Assembly: GCA_951394045.1 (NCBI GenBank)
Contig: OX595996.1
Coordinates: forward strand, 372,001 to 436,000
Source: Nitzschia sp. DOCU1
Lineage: Eukaryota > Bacillariophyta > Bacillariophyceae > Bacillariales > Bacillariaceae
Length of the DNA: 64,000 bases
Direction: 5' to 3'
In this document: positions 23,622 through 34,269 of the stretch, piece by piece
Layout of the letters: the number at the start of each line of letters is the position of its first letter
How positions within the stretch are numbered: the first letter of the stretch is position 1
Notes under the pieces: model-generated
The model's database searches: none
What the model was told of the DNA's origin: nothing
What the model saw: only the letters and a program-made list of their open reading frames with translations
Made by a program: the position numbers and the translations under genes

Positions 23622-24145
23622 CCTGCACCTTTGCTGACACCCCTATCTCATGAATCACTTCACGAAGGCGGGTGGCATCGTCATCGATCGTTGAATAGCT
23701 TTTGTGATGATCTGCAAAAGTGAATGAAGATTCTCTACAATGGGGCTTCGGCGGGAGTCCGGCATCATGCTTAGCTATGACCTTGGGGCATAAGTATTCG
23801 ATTTTGATTGTTGTCCCCCAATAGTCTAAGCCAGCTCTGGCACTCAAGTTCGGCGGCGTGGAAGACAGTTCGCTATGTGGTAGCATGCCTACCGGCCATC
23901 GGTACTACCATACCCAGCGCTAGCAAAAAGAAAGGGAACTGCTCGAAAAAACACAGGGTTTTTGGTCCGACAGGATCTTTCGTTCAACAGCATCGTAAAG
24001 AGTAAGAGTGGACGACCTACCAGTCGAATCACTTCCTCGCTGTAGTAAACAGAGTACCTACCGGGCGAATGCGTCAGTGGCTAGTGACCCGGCGTCATCC
24101 TTCTCCCGATAGAACTCGAAGAACCTACCGTACAAGATCCATCAG
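23622..24145. other. Intergenic between sulfotransferase copies 2 and 3
   Basis: About 520 bases; no gene or clear repeat. Confidence 0.45.
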
Positions 24146-25472
24146 CTATGATGACGTCGAGATGTTCGTTCCAGCTGCTTGACTCGGCTTCTCGCAAGGA
24201 TCGTCACCATACATCCTCACAAGCTCGCGAAAATGGCCGCGATTCGCAACATACACACTTGGATTTGTTAAAAAGTGATCCAGGATCCATTCCTGCACTT
24301 TGGCCCCCTTCCTCGTCAGAAGATTTCGTTGCTTCTCGTAGCGATCGTCGCAAACATTGATCTTCTTCAAGTCAATCTCTCGCTGCCTCTCGGTCACTTG
24401 TTCCTTTCCTGGTCGTTCATGGAGCGGCGGAGGAAGCGGCTGCGATAACCCCAAAAAGTTTTGCAGATCCTGTAAGAAGCCTTGGAGACGGGCTTCGTTG
24501 GAGTCATTCAGTTGGGCCGTATCATAGATAAAAATGGGGTTTGGTGAGGGCTGTGGGAAACTCGAAGCGTTCCAAGCTTGAAGGGTAGTCTCCGGAAACA
24601 GGCCTTGCTCGGTGTGATTATGCGCCACATCCGTCTTGCCGAGATTGGCCAAGTGCACCTGATACTCCGCCCGGCTAAAGTGTACGCCAAAGGAATTCGG
24701 TAGATTCACATATTTCAAGCGATCAAAGGGCCGAATATCGAAACCATTTTGAACACGATGATTGTAAAAGCTCTCCATCATGCGCACAGGATGCCGAATC
24801 CCGACAATGATCTTGGTTTTTGGCCAATGCTGTCGTAGCAATCGAATGGCACGTGGATCGGTAATGTCATTCGGGGACTTGTATCCTCGCATGACCTTGG
24901 GATCCGTTCCCGTACGCTGGTGCATTCCACGTACAAACTCCCAGGGCTCTCGAGTTTTCAAGGCGGTAATCTCCATGGGTGGAATCGAGATTTCAGGGTG
25001 CTGACCCAACCAGTACACTGACGATACTGGCTTGTTAGATGGAATTTCTGTCGCAACACCGACATCGCAACATAATCTACTTACTCATGGTACTCGTTCC
25101 GCATTTAGCGAAACCGACAATTGCAATATCCAAAATGAACTGAGCGGCGGTCGCATTTGTTCCGTCCTTGAGTATTTGTACAATTTCATGAATCGCAGGA
25201 AACGGATCCGGCTTTGGAACGACGGGAAGTTTGGGGAGACGATGACTTGATACTTCACCAGCTGTTCTACTATCAACAGTTTCTGTCTTGTTATCCGTCC
25301 GGGGAAGGTAAAACATCTCGTGGTCGGCAAATGCCAGCGATTTTGCGAGTTGACTTTGCGCAACATGGGACAATCGCACCAGGCCGACGGCAAAGCACAG
25401 AATTCCCAGAACAAACGCACTCTTCCAGCAAAAGGAAGGTAACAACCCCCGCTTTCTATCGTTCGACACCAT
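24146..25472 (-). CDS. Sulfotransferase copy 3, two exons
   Basis: Intact 419-residue paralogue: exons 25472-25085 and 25017-24146, intron 67 bp (GTAAGT...CGTCAG). Membrane anchor SAFVLGILCFAVGLVRL near residues 18-34, stem, then LPKLPVVPKPDPFPA, PAPS 5' loop GFAKCGTSTM, WLGQHPEISIP, VMRGYKSP, 3'-phosphate site GIRHPVRMMESFYN, FGVHFSRAEYQVHL, and C-terminal YGDDPCEKP. More diverged than copies 1 and 2 are from each other (for instance in the segment after the 3' site), so it is probably the older branch of this tandem array. Substrate unknown. Confidence 0.88.
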
Positions 25473-26834
25473 AGAAATGATTCCCTGCTAGGCCGACGAG
25501 TTGTTGAATAGCTGACGCCTGCCTACCAGACGGGAAGGATATCCTCAACCCGCATTCAATCTCTTCTAGAGGACGCTCTCGAACCAAACTCACAGCACCA
25601 TGAGTAACACACCATTTATACCTATATGGTAACAACATTCGAATGCTATAGCACCAATTCTCAGCATATCATACTCCTCGTCATGACGAGAGTGTATGTG
25701 CTGTCAATGAGGCGATGCAATCATGCTGGTCGGTTTAAGCTCGTCGCGCCGTCGGTCGTCGTCGTCCGTCATCGTCGCGATTCTCGTCGTTCGGAGGGAA
25801 TCTTTACGTGCGGTGAAGACGCGCTTCGCCCAACCGGACGTTAGAGAACAAATCAACAATCACCTAAGCGCCAGGTCGACGAAGATGACGCAGAAATGTC
25901 AAATAAGAGACACAACAGCAGTTACTAGCTGGCCAAATTATATAAGGAAGCCACGACATACTTAGCGAGAACTCACGGAATATTGTTCTTCGGGCCCTGA
26001 TTCTTGTTAAGTCTCGAAAGAGTAAAAGGGCCGGTATGTTCCCATGTTCTTGGTTGTCGTGGAAGAGAAAGGCTACCATTTAGGAATAGAAAGAATCTGT
26101 GTCGATTTCATATATGAATATGTACTTACCTGTACTTTTTGTGTTGATCGATCCCCCCTGGTCCCATACCCCCCTCTCCTAAGTAAGCATTCGACTATGA
26201 GAAATTATGTATTTTCATATTCTAAGTAACTCACTTTATCTGAGAAATGTACGTAAGAATACTAAAATTATCCGTTCTCCAATTACAGGTTTGGCGGGTA
26301 TTTCACCCCAAAAATTACGGTAGTCATTCTTTCTCCAAGTTCTTCTACGTCCAAAGCTGTTCCATGAACCATCAATTATGCGCCTTCTCACCCTCCGAAA
26401 ACGCTCAACGGACAAGCTTATCGTTGCTCTTGACGTCGCATCACCAGTCAAGTGTACAGAATGTCGCAGGGGCTTTTGTACATCACGATCTGGCCAACAA
26501 AATCATTTGTGTCGGACTGACCAAAAGTAAAGTTCTCTACTAGTAATAGAGTGTACTTGGATCGAACTTCTGCATCCTCACTATGTCCTGGAAGATCAAG
26601 ATAAAAACAGAAGAAGGCGAATGGGGCAGTTTATGCACCCTGACACTTATAGCGCAAAATCGACGCTTATGTTCCTCGAGCACATCACAAAGCACCGATT
26701 CGCTCAACCCGAACGTAGGACGTTTTTCTTTCTCCGATCACTTTTGGGAGAGCACATGTTGATTGTGCCTGCCGTATCACATCAATCGCCAACCACTGCT
26801 TCCCACTACCGGTAGTTGTTGCTCGACCCGAACC
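25473..26834. other. Long intergenic region
   Basis: About 1.36 kb between the divergent sulfotransferase array and the histidine kinase. Only short open frames without domains. Contains CTCTACTAGTAATAGAG (26535-26551, short inverted arms) and the palindrome ACTACCGGTAGT (26805-26816). Confidence 0.5.
26805..26816. repeat. Palindrome ACTACCGGTAGT (copy 3)
   Basis: Third identical 12-base palindrome, 18 bases before the preferred start of the histidine kinase, so it could be a regulatory site or 5' UTR hairpin. Confidence 0.85.
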
Positions 26835-29183
26835 ATGACGAAACACTACCCTGAACCCTTAGAACAACAGCAAGTTTGTGAAAGTAACACCATGTGCCAT
26901 GAAATGATGATCACAAGCATTGTTATCGAGAATGAAGCAATTCCTTGTGAGGCAGGCGAATCGACGAGCCATGAGAATAAGCCTTGCCCCATCTCCACCT
27001 TTGACCCCATGGAAGTTGTAGCTCCTGAACAGTTGCATGCCTTCAATTTCTTGCTTCACCCAATCTGGGTTTTCGACTTTAAGGAACGACGCAATCGCTG
27101 GGCCAATAACGCTGGTCTTAGACTGTGGGATTCTCCTTGCCTGGAAGAGTTCCTGGGCCGCGACATGACCCAAATGTCAGCGGCTGTAGAAACACGAATC
27201 CGAGATGCCTACCGAAAAGTCGAGCAAGGGGAGGGAGTAGAAGAGCAGTGGACGATTTATCCCAAGGGGGTCCCAAAAACCGTTCATCTGACATCTACCG
27301 GCCTACGATTAAGTGCAGAAGAGGATCACTTTTGCCTGCTATGCTATGCAATGCCTGTGGTACAAGACAACTTGCTTCAGGAAACATTGCGGGGGAATGT
27401 AATGCTACAACACCTGCCGCTTGCGGTCTGTGCATTCGACATGCATGGTGCGGTCATGTATCAAAACCCTATTTCTGCTATTCATCGCGCACCATTTGGC
27501 CCTGAGGAGAAGGAGGACGATTCATACGATGAAGACAGCACCACCAGAGCAAGCGACGATACCGCCCTTGTCCCTGAAGCCAGCATCAGCTTGGATTTCC
27601 CCGAGGATTCCATTTCAGAAGACTCTGCTTTCAACCAAGTGAACAAGGTACCAAACAGTTTCACTTCATCACCGTACGGAAATAGTGACTTTGTTGATCG
27701 GTTCGTCAACCCCCAAGTAGCTAGGGCTGCCCTCAAGACGATTCAGACTCAGGATGAAGCCAATCTACAAGCGGAGCTTCACACCAGTCATGGGCCGCAA
27801 TGGTCTGCGATTCAACTCCGCAAGATGAAGGATCCGGTCACAGGAAAGTCTATCATCTTGTACACATCTCAAGACAAGACCGATGCAATGGATGCCAAGA
27901 GAGAACGTGAAGCTAGCTTGCAAAAGTCAGAGTTCTTGGCCATTATGGCTCATGAGATTCGAACGCCATTGCATCAAGTAACCGGCTTTATCGATCTTCT
28001 CAGCCACACGATCTTGGACAATGAGCAAACGAGTTTCGTACGGCTTCTCAAGTCCAGCGCTCAAGGCCTCATGACTGTTATCAGTGACGTCCTCGACTAC
28101 AGCAAGTTGGAGGCAGGTCAAATGAAGATGGAGCATATCCCCTACGAGCCCCTCAGTGTCCTCCAAGGATCAATGGCCGCTGTGCGAGCAAGTTGCGAAG
28201 AGAAAGGTCTCTACTTGACGATGGATTGGAGCAATAAGATCCCATTTCGAATAATGGGTGATCCAAACCGCCTACGACAGATTCTGCTGAATTTGCTATC
28301 GAATGCCATCAAATTCACGAAGAAAGGTGGAATTCAGGTAGATGTTCTGTATATCAACGTTGCTGATGAGAGCAGCATGGCTGATATGCATGGCACCCCA
28401 AGACGGAAGGGTTCAAACTTGGAACGAAGAGGTTCAAACGATAGCCGAAGCCAACAACGCCGACGGGGCTCTGCCGATAGTCAATCATCCGTCTCTAAAA
28501 GGTCTTGGATCAAGTTTGTGGTCACTGATACTGGTATTGGCATAGCCAAACAGAATCTTAAGACTATCTTTGAGAAGTACCAACAAGGAAGCGCGTCGAC
28601 AGCTCGAAACTTTGGGGGTACGGGCCTTGGGCTCTCTATTTGCCAGCTTCTGGTCAACAACATGGGCGGAGCCATCGGCGTTGATAGTCATGTAGGTCAT
28701 GGTTCATCGTTTTGGGTTGCATTCCCGATTGAGGAACCCACAGATAAGACCTCGTTCTGTGAAGAACCATCCGAGGGAAACCACGATGAGTTTGGAGCAT
28801 TGAACATCCTCATTGCCGAAGACAATCGTATCAATCAAAAGCTCATGACGAACATGATGAAGCGACTTGGCCACGAAGCAACGATAGCTGAGAATGGCAA
28901 GGTGGCGATTGACATGATTGAAAAAGGCAACTACGACGTAGTGTTCATGGATATTCAGATGCCAGTCATGGACGGATTAGAAGCAACGCGGCGGTTACGA
29001 TCCATGGGTTATTCTGACTTGCCAATCTATGGCTTGACAGCAAGCGTCAAACATGCTGATTTTAACGAGCTAGGATTCGATGACTGGCTTCCAAAACCCA
29101 TTCCAATGAACGATCTAAAGACGAAACTTAATGGACTCATGCGGTCGAAGCTGATGGTCATCAAAGAAGAGCAATATCGCTAA
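26835..29183 (+). CDS. Hybrid histidine kinase (PAS-HisKA-HATPase-REC)
   Basis: Two-component phosphorelay sensor, probably soluble as no membrane segment is seen. Order of domains: a PAS-like fold (LHPIWVFDFKERRNRWANNA), a second PAS-like piece (LPLAVCAFDMHGAVMYQNP) with an acidic insert, HisKA with the phospho-His in AIMAHEIRTPLH, an ATPase domain with N box QILLNLLSNAIKFT, G1 DTGIGIA and G2 FGGTGLGLSI, and a receiver domain (LIAEDNRINQKL, phospho-Asp in VFMDIQMPVMDG, conserved Lys in WLPKPI). A Ser/Arg-rich insert sits inside the ATPase domain. The frame is open from an ATG at 26763; the ATG at 26835 (MTKHYPEP) is preferred on context and gives 782 residues. Signal sensed is unknown. Confidence 0.92.
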   Translation: MTKHYPEPLEQQQVCESNTMCHEMMITSIVIENEAIPCEAGESTSHENKPCPISTFDPMEVVAPEQLHAFNFLLHPIWVFDFKERRNRWANNAGLRLWDSPCLEEFLGRDMTQMSAAVETRIRDAYRKVEQGEGVEEQWTIYPKGVPKTVHLTSTGLRLSAEEDHFCLLCYAMPVVQDNLLQETLRGNVMLQHLPLAVCAFDMHGAVMYQNPISAIHRAPFGPEEKEDDSYDEDSTTRASDDTALVPEASISLDFPEDSISEDSAFNQVNKVPNSFTSSPYGNSDFVDRFVNPQVARAALKTIQTQDEANLQAELHTSHGPQWSAIQLRKMKDPVTGKSIILYTSQDKTDAMDAKREREASLQKSEFLAIMAHEIRTPLHQVTGFIDLLSHTILDNEQTSFVRLLKSSAQGLMTVISDVLDYSKLEAGQMKMEHIPYEPLSVLQGSMAAVRASCEEKGLYLTMDWSNKIPFRIMGDPNRLRQILLNLLSNAIKFTKKGGIQVDVLYINVADESSMADMHGTPRRKGSNLERRGSNDSRSQQRRRGSADSQSSVSKRSWIKFVVTDTGIGIAKQNLKTIFEKYQQGSASTARNFGGTGLGLSICQLLVNNMGGAIGVDSHVGHGSSFWVAFPIEEPTDKTSFCEEPSEGNHDEFGALNILIAEDNRINQKLMTNMMKRLGHEATIAENGKVAIDMIEKGNYDVVFMDIQMPVMDGLEATRRLRSMGYSDLPIYGLTASVKHADFNELGFDDWLPKPIPMNDLKTKLNGLMRSKLMVIKEEQYR

Positions 29184-30045
29184 AGATAGACAGTCGATAG
29201 GCGATTTCGATCAGACGGCGAAGGGACAGCATGATTCCGGATTACACGCTGCCAGCATAACTTTAATTAAGCTACCATTGCAACTACACGATATAGAAAG
29301 AATCACATCGCCCCCAATAGTATCAAAAAGTGTCTTTCGACTCTACTCTAGTAGAGTAGTACAGTCGCTTTTCAAGCTCAAACACGGTCTATCCCGAAGG
29401 ACGACTTGTACGGTCGAGGAACCAAACTCTTGAGTTCTTGATTTCATCGAACTTTTCGCTTCATCTGTTATGTTTCACACAACAAGTTACTGAGCCCAAC
29501 CGCTACGTCAAAGCAGTTCGATTACGGCGGGTAGGTCACAGCTGCTCGGCCCGGAGGAGAACTCCCTCTACCCACATACGGGAGCGAGATCCGCCTAGAG
29601 ACAAAAATCCACTTTACTAGACGGCGTACTACGGAGCATGTCGAAGGCGTGGTGGAGACCTAGATACCACTAATACAGACCTATTTTAGCTCGTTCGCAA
29701 AGCTCTAGAAGTAGTAGCTAGCATGATGCAGCTGTCGTTTATGTTTATCAGGTTCAAACCCCTCCAATGGAACTTATGAAATTCTACAGACAGTAATGCT
29801 TTGATACGGTCGGGAGTAAAAGGCTCAAAAGTAGTTAGCTTATGGTAGTGGGGACTTAGAATCGAAGGAAGGGCCATCGGATCCGATCGCTGATTCCAGT
29901 CCTTTTTGGAACACGAGAGATGAGCGCCAAGGCTTGCGGGGATAAGGCCGGGTTGCAAGGTATTTTTCACACTTGATGAGCGGCATTTGGCACTCGTCGT
30001 ACTTTTCTTTTTGCGCGCACACACCTACAACATTGCCATTCCTGA
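29184..30045. other. Intergenic between convergent genes, with palindrome
   Basis: About 860 bases between convergent stops. Contains the near-palindrome CTACTCTAGTAGAGTAG at 29343-29359. No supported gene. Confidence 0.5.
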
Positions 30046-31509
30046 CTACCCTTCGCCGTCAACCCATTTCATTTCACCCGATGCGCTATTCCAGTAGAAT
30101 GTTTCTCTTGTATCTGGATCTTCTACCAGGATCCATTCGTCGTCGTTGCCATCGTTTGATTCCATACTAGTTGCTGGTCCCAACGACGACGACGACGACG
30201 ACTCTCCCGTGTTGAATTTTCGGGAGGACGAGCTTGTGGTCGCTGGTCGCTCTTTGCCCGGCCCATGCCTCGCCGTTGGGGACGTGTCAGTAGTCGTAGT
30301 GCCTTTGTTGTTGCGCACCGACTTTGGACCGGCAGTCATGTCCCCCTTGGATTTCGTCTCGTCTTCGTTTCTATCACCTGGTGAATTGGCAGCTCGCTTG
30401 TCATTCTTCTTTTCCGCCTTTTTTTGTGGTTCGGATTGTTGAAGCATGACTTCAAATTCTTGAATCTGTTGTTCTAATCGATTCAATTCTTCTAGCAAAT
30501 TTTTTCGATAGAATTGCCCCCGACGTTTTCGAGTTGCTTCTTCCGCTGCCGTCTTGTTGGTCAATCCTTGACGAAACAATTCCGATTCTTCCAAATACGA
30601 TTCTTCGCCGGCAAAGACTTTTTCAAAAATAGCCTTTTCTTCTTCCGGTGATGGTCGTGGACGATTGACCATGCTTTGTTGCAATTGAAGAATATCCTCA
30701 AAGGTTGGTTCTTTTTTGTCATTGTTGTAATAATTGATATCATAACTAGCATCGGGTGGCATGATGTAGTCACGCAGTGTCTCCTGTGGCATGGTGGGGA
30801 CTAATGGACTGTTGTACCCAGTGTCGTCGGTTCCCGTCAGTTGCATCTTGGAATAGTTCAAATAAGCATCATCGTCCAAAAAGACGCCATCATCATCGTC
30901 GTCGTCAACATCATCAAAGGATCCATTTTTCACATCTCTTGTCGTTCTTTCCAATACTTGTCCCTCTTGTTCCCCACCGTCATTCTTATTTTGCTTTTCC
31001 GTATTCATTCCCTCGAGCAACACATCTTCCCCCAAAATGTCTTGCAACTTGGACCAGGTGTTTGGATTCAATGGAAAGTCTTTGCCGGCCATGTACGGCC
31101 GATCGCCAAGGTTTCTGCCCGTGGGAGTTTTTTCAAACACTTGCTGCCGTAATTCTTCCCTTAAATCTCTTGCCGATTGAATACGGTTGTCGTCAGTCAG
31201 AGATCGATTCTTCTGCTTCTTCTTTGCATCTTCCAAGTCTTGTAGAACTTGCTCCCATCGCGGATCAATGCCGCCGTTGTTGTCGTCTTCTGAATCTGGA
31301 CTACTGTTTACTGCTGCCCAGAGTCGTGATGCGGAAGAATGATACCGTCGTCGTTTTCGTTGTTGAGGTTGAGATTGCCGCTCCATTGGTGGATGCAGAT
31401 GGGGCGTCGACGTTTGGCGGCAGTTGGCTTTATGACTCGACAACGCCCATGCATCTGTAGCAGTGATACTAGCGATGAAACAACACAGAATCAACATGGT
31501 CGACGTCAT
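30046..31509 (-). CDS. WW-domain protein with signal/plastid-type leader
   Basis: A 487-residue protein. Residues 1-21 form a signal peptide (TMLILCCFIASITATDA) followed by WALSSHK; an aromatic residue just after the cleavage site is the diatom plastid-import signature, so plastid targeting is possible. The middle is charged and disordered (Asp runs near FDDVDDDDDD, and helices around EEEKAIFEKVFAGEESYL and ELNRLEQQIQEFEVML). The last 35 residues, WILVEDPDTRETFYWN to MKWVDG, are a WW domain (first W, FYW centre, last W), a binder of proline-rich partners. No catalytic motif. Function unknown. Confidence 0.72.
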   Translation of the reverse strand: MTSTMLILCCFIASITATDAWALSSHKANCRQTSTPHLHPPMERQSQPQQRKRRRYHSSASRLWAAVNSSPDSEDDNNGGIDPRWEQVLQDLEDAKKKQKNRSLTDDNRIQSARDLREELRQQVFEKTPTGRNLGDRPYMAGKDFPLNPNTWSKLQDILGEDVLLEGMNTEKQNKNDGGEQEGQVLERTTRDVKNGSFDDVDDDDDDGVFLDDDAYLNYSKMQLTGTDDTGYNSPLVPTMPQETLRDYIMPPDASYDINYYNNDKKEPTFEDILQLQQSMVNRPRPSPEEEKAIFEKVFAGEESYLEESELFRQGLTNKTAAEEATRKRRGQFYRKNLLEELNRLEQQIQEFEVMLQQSEPQKKAEKKNDKRAANSPGDRNEDETKSKGDMTAGPKSVRNNKGTTTTDTSPTARHGPGKERPATTSSSSRKFNTGESSSSSSLGPATSMESNDGNDDEWILVEDPDTRETFYWNSASGEMKWVDGEG

Positions 31510-32027
31510 GATGGCATTTCATTCCGAGAGTTGTAAGGCCATGTTGTGGACATGCAAAAGAGTCGTAGTTAGTAGAGAGGCTTTCACCGCGCTCTTTCGA
31601 TAGCAGAGAAAGCAAACTGCGGGACATCATGTGGGCGGATCTCCCCCCCCCCGCGGCTTTTGGGGGAACTCTCCCCCGTTCTCAACCTATGGAACTGCCT
31701 TTTGGGATCATCATTCGCGTAGCAGGCGCCAAGGATCTGCATGCTTCGCTGCATTCATCGTGATCTTCTAGTAACCGAATGTAGCGCAAGGTCTAAGAGA
31801 TCCTTCTACTACTAGTAGCAACGATGAGTGCTGCTCGTGGATTTCTAGAGCTCATGTGGTAGATCAAGTTTAGTCAATAGAGCGACCATGCTGTTTCGTC
31901 AACTACGATTTAAATTTGAACACTATCGAAAGTAGTTCAAAGTTCAACGAACCAATAAAGTCCCGGTATTTCATTCGAACCATGATGTGAGGCGTTCGTA
32001 GTAGTAGTATTCGTCAGCGATGGTGAA
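31510..32027. other. Intergenic region with C-run and palindrome
   Basis: About 520 bases. Contains a run of C at about 31647-31655 and the perfect palindrome CTACTAGTAG at 31809-31818. No gene seen. Confidence 0.5.
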
Positions 32028-33896
32028 CTATGCCGCGAGTGCTGCTGTTGCTGGATAGGAGAGTGCATGCGGGGCCACATATAAATAGACGGCGAACCAA
32101 TGAAAGATGCTTCCGGACAAGACAAAGAGGTGCCAAATCGCATGGTCCAAATTGTTGTCGCGAACAAAAAAGGGGACACCCGCCGTATACCCCACCCCTC
32201 CCAAGACTAGCAAGTGAATGCATCGCATCGGTAGGCGTTCACCCGTTTCTGGCAAGCATACAATAGCCGCCCATCCCATACCAAGATACATGCTGAGCGA
32301 AAATACCGGCCGCCATTTCCATGTAGGCGCAAAGGCTTCGACTGCAATGCCCAAGAAACAACACGTCCAAATAAAGCCCAACAATCCGACCGAATAAATG
32401 GGCTTGTCTCCAAACATGACTGTCAGGAAGGGTGTATAACTGCCGGCGATCAGAACGTAAATGGCACACTTGTCCATGACTTGAAAAATGTATTTGATAT
32501 TTTGAAGTGAAAAGAAGGAATGATAGAGCGTCGAACTCAAATACAAGACCAAAAGACTCGTGGTGTAGACGGAACAACTAATGGCATGCGTCAAGGATTG
32601 GTTTTGGACTCGTTCGGACAATAGATAGCCTCCGATAAGACTCAAGACAACACCTAACCCATGCGTAGCTCCGTTCATAATCTGGAGGTACGTTCATTAT
32701 ATGGCGGCGGCGAAAGTTGAGTACCATTCAGACAACAAGTAAAGCCTACGACTCGTAGCGAATCGACTCACCTCTGGAAAGACAAGATTCCCTTCCAGAT
32801 TGACAAACAACGGCGTCGCTGATCTTGCGTTCCACTCTTTAATGGCCAGTTCAATCGCTCTCGTCCCTCGATGGCCGATACCATTGGACGAAAGATCCAC
32901 TTCCACCAATCCTGGCCCCTGTGGTTCTTCGTCCGTATCATTGTCATTGTCATCCAATGCCTTAGTTTTGTTGCTATTGCCTCCCAATATCAATTCACAA
33001 AAGGCCAACGCCCCTCGTTCTCCAATGCGACATCGTCTCAAATTCAATTGCTGAATGGTAGGATTGTCCCGACATGCCAAAAACAATGCCGACGCTCCAT
33101 ATGGTCCAATACGATGCCGTGGTACCCATACTTGTTGAATATATTTGGTATGTTGCAAGGCTTTTGCCAATGCCAAGGCTCCATGACTCGTAAATCCCAG
33201 TTTGGCGGACACGTTGGGTTGTTTACCTTCCTTGGAAGCGACGGTAAAATCCAATCGCCGAATATACCGTAAACGACCATTGGCATGCCTCAATAGTAAT
33301 TCTACCAAGGCTACCAAATCCAAATCATGAAAGGATCCACTGACTCGCAAACTGGGAAGTGAGAATCGAAGTGTCGTAACAATGCCCGCATTGTAGGGAA
33401 TCTGATAAAACTGACAGAGACACATGTACTCCCCCAGTAGACCTTCCACGGTATTCATGTCTTGATATCGTTGCAACGCCCCATTCATGGGTGCCATGAC
33501 AAGGGGAGAAATGCTGCTATTATTGCTGACAGTCGACGTGGTGTGTTGCAAAATCTGCAAATTATAGAGTTCGGATGGGCCGTGGTGGCGGTTCTTTTTG
33601 TTGCTGGCACCAGGTTGCTGGTCGTCTCCGTCGCCACCACCATCTGCTGCCAGTAGAATGGGATCATTGCCACATTCTTGACAACAAATGCCACTGAGTG
33701 ACTTCATAAAAGTCATGCTCAAGGCTTGTGCGGACGGTTTCTTGGAAGATGCTGCGGGCATGTTGTCAAAGGTAAAGCTGTCCTTTCTAGCTGTACTGCG
33801 TTTGACGTTGCCGTCGTTGCCGGCGGGAGCTGCTGTGGTAGTCGTTGCCTCACCCACACTGCTCGCAAATCCGTTGGTGGGAGGAGTCGATGGCAT
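32028..33896 (-). CDS. LRR - HlyIII/PAQR membrane protein fusion, two exons
   Basis: Exons 33896-32772 and 32681-32028, joined across a 90-bp intron (GTGAGT...CTCCAG), 592 residues. The N-terminal half has ribonuclease-inhibitor-type leucine-rich repeats (ALFLACRDNPTIQQLNLRRC, GLVEVDLSSNGIGHRGTRAI). It runs directly into the membrane half: splicing gives LVFPEIMNGATHGLG, the N-xx-THG entry motif of the HlyIII/adiponectin-receptor family, then about seven membrane segments with STLYHSFF and, near the end, DHAIWHLFVLSGSIFHW, the conserved His/Ser/Asp set that binds zinc. PAQR proteins are ceramidase-like or receptor proteins. The frame extends upstream to 33968 only from a TTG, so the start is the ATG at 33896. 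Confidence 0.85.
32682..32771 (-). other. Predicted intron joining LRR and HlyIII halves
   Basis: Ninety bases, phase 0. Without it, the LRR part would end after a short unrelated tail and the HlyIII part would lack its first conserved residues. Confidence 0.88.
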
Positions 33897-34269
33897 TGCC
33901 GTCAAGGAGTCGAGAGTAGAGTAGATTCGAAAGAGACAATGTAGGAGAAGGAGAGTCAAAACCCTCAAAAAGTGTCACCTACATGTGTCAATAGGGTTTA
34001 TTTATGCGAGAATGAGAAACGGGAGGATACGGAAGTGAAAAAAGTCGGCGGGAAGATCTCGATGCGAAGCGGTCGGAGGCAGGCATGGCGCGCCGGCCGG
34101 CCAGTGGAGCAAGGCGCGCTCGACGGGGGATGGCCGTGCGTCGGCATCGTGCGGCCTTGCCTTCACCCGTCTGCTCGCAACGAAACTCTTCGACCCACGA
34201 TGATGAGCACCGCATGGCAGTTGCTTTCAAACGCTAGTGCCATATCACCCATACTACGATTGCGCAATC
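33897..34269. other. Intergenic, divergent promoter region
   Basis: About 370 bases between divergent starts. Contains a very GC-rich patch GGCGCGCCGGCCGGCC (near 34087), similar in core to GGCGCGCC near 4675. No gene. Confidence 0.5.

Noticed and set aside
29680..29770. GGTTCAAACCC resembling a tRNA T-loop
   Set aside because: No matching acceptor or anticodon stem could be built around it.
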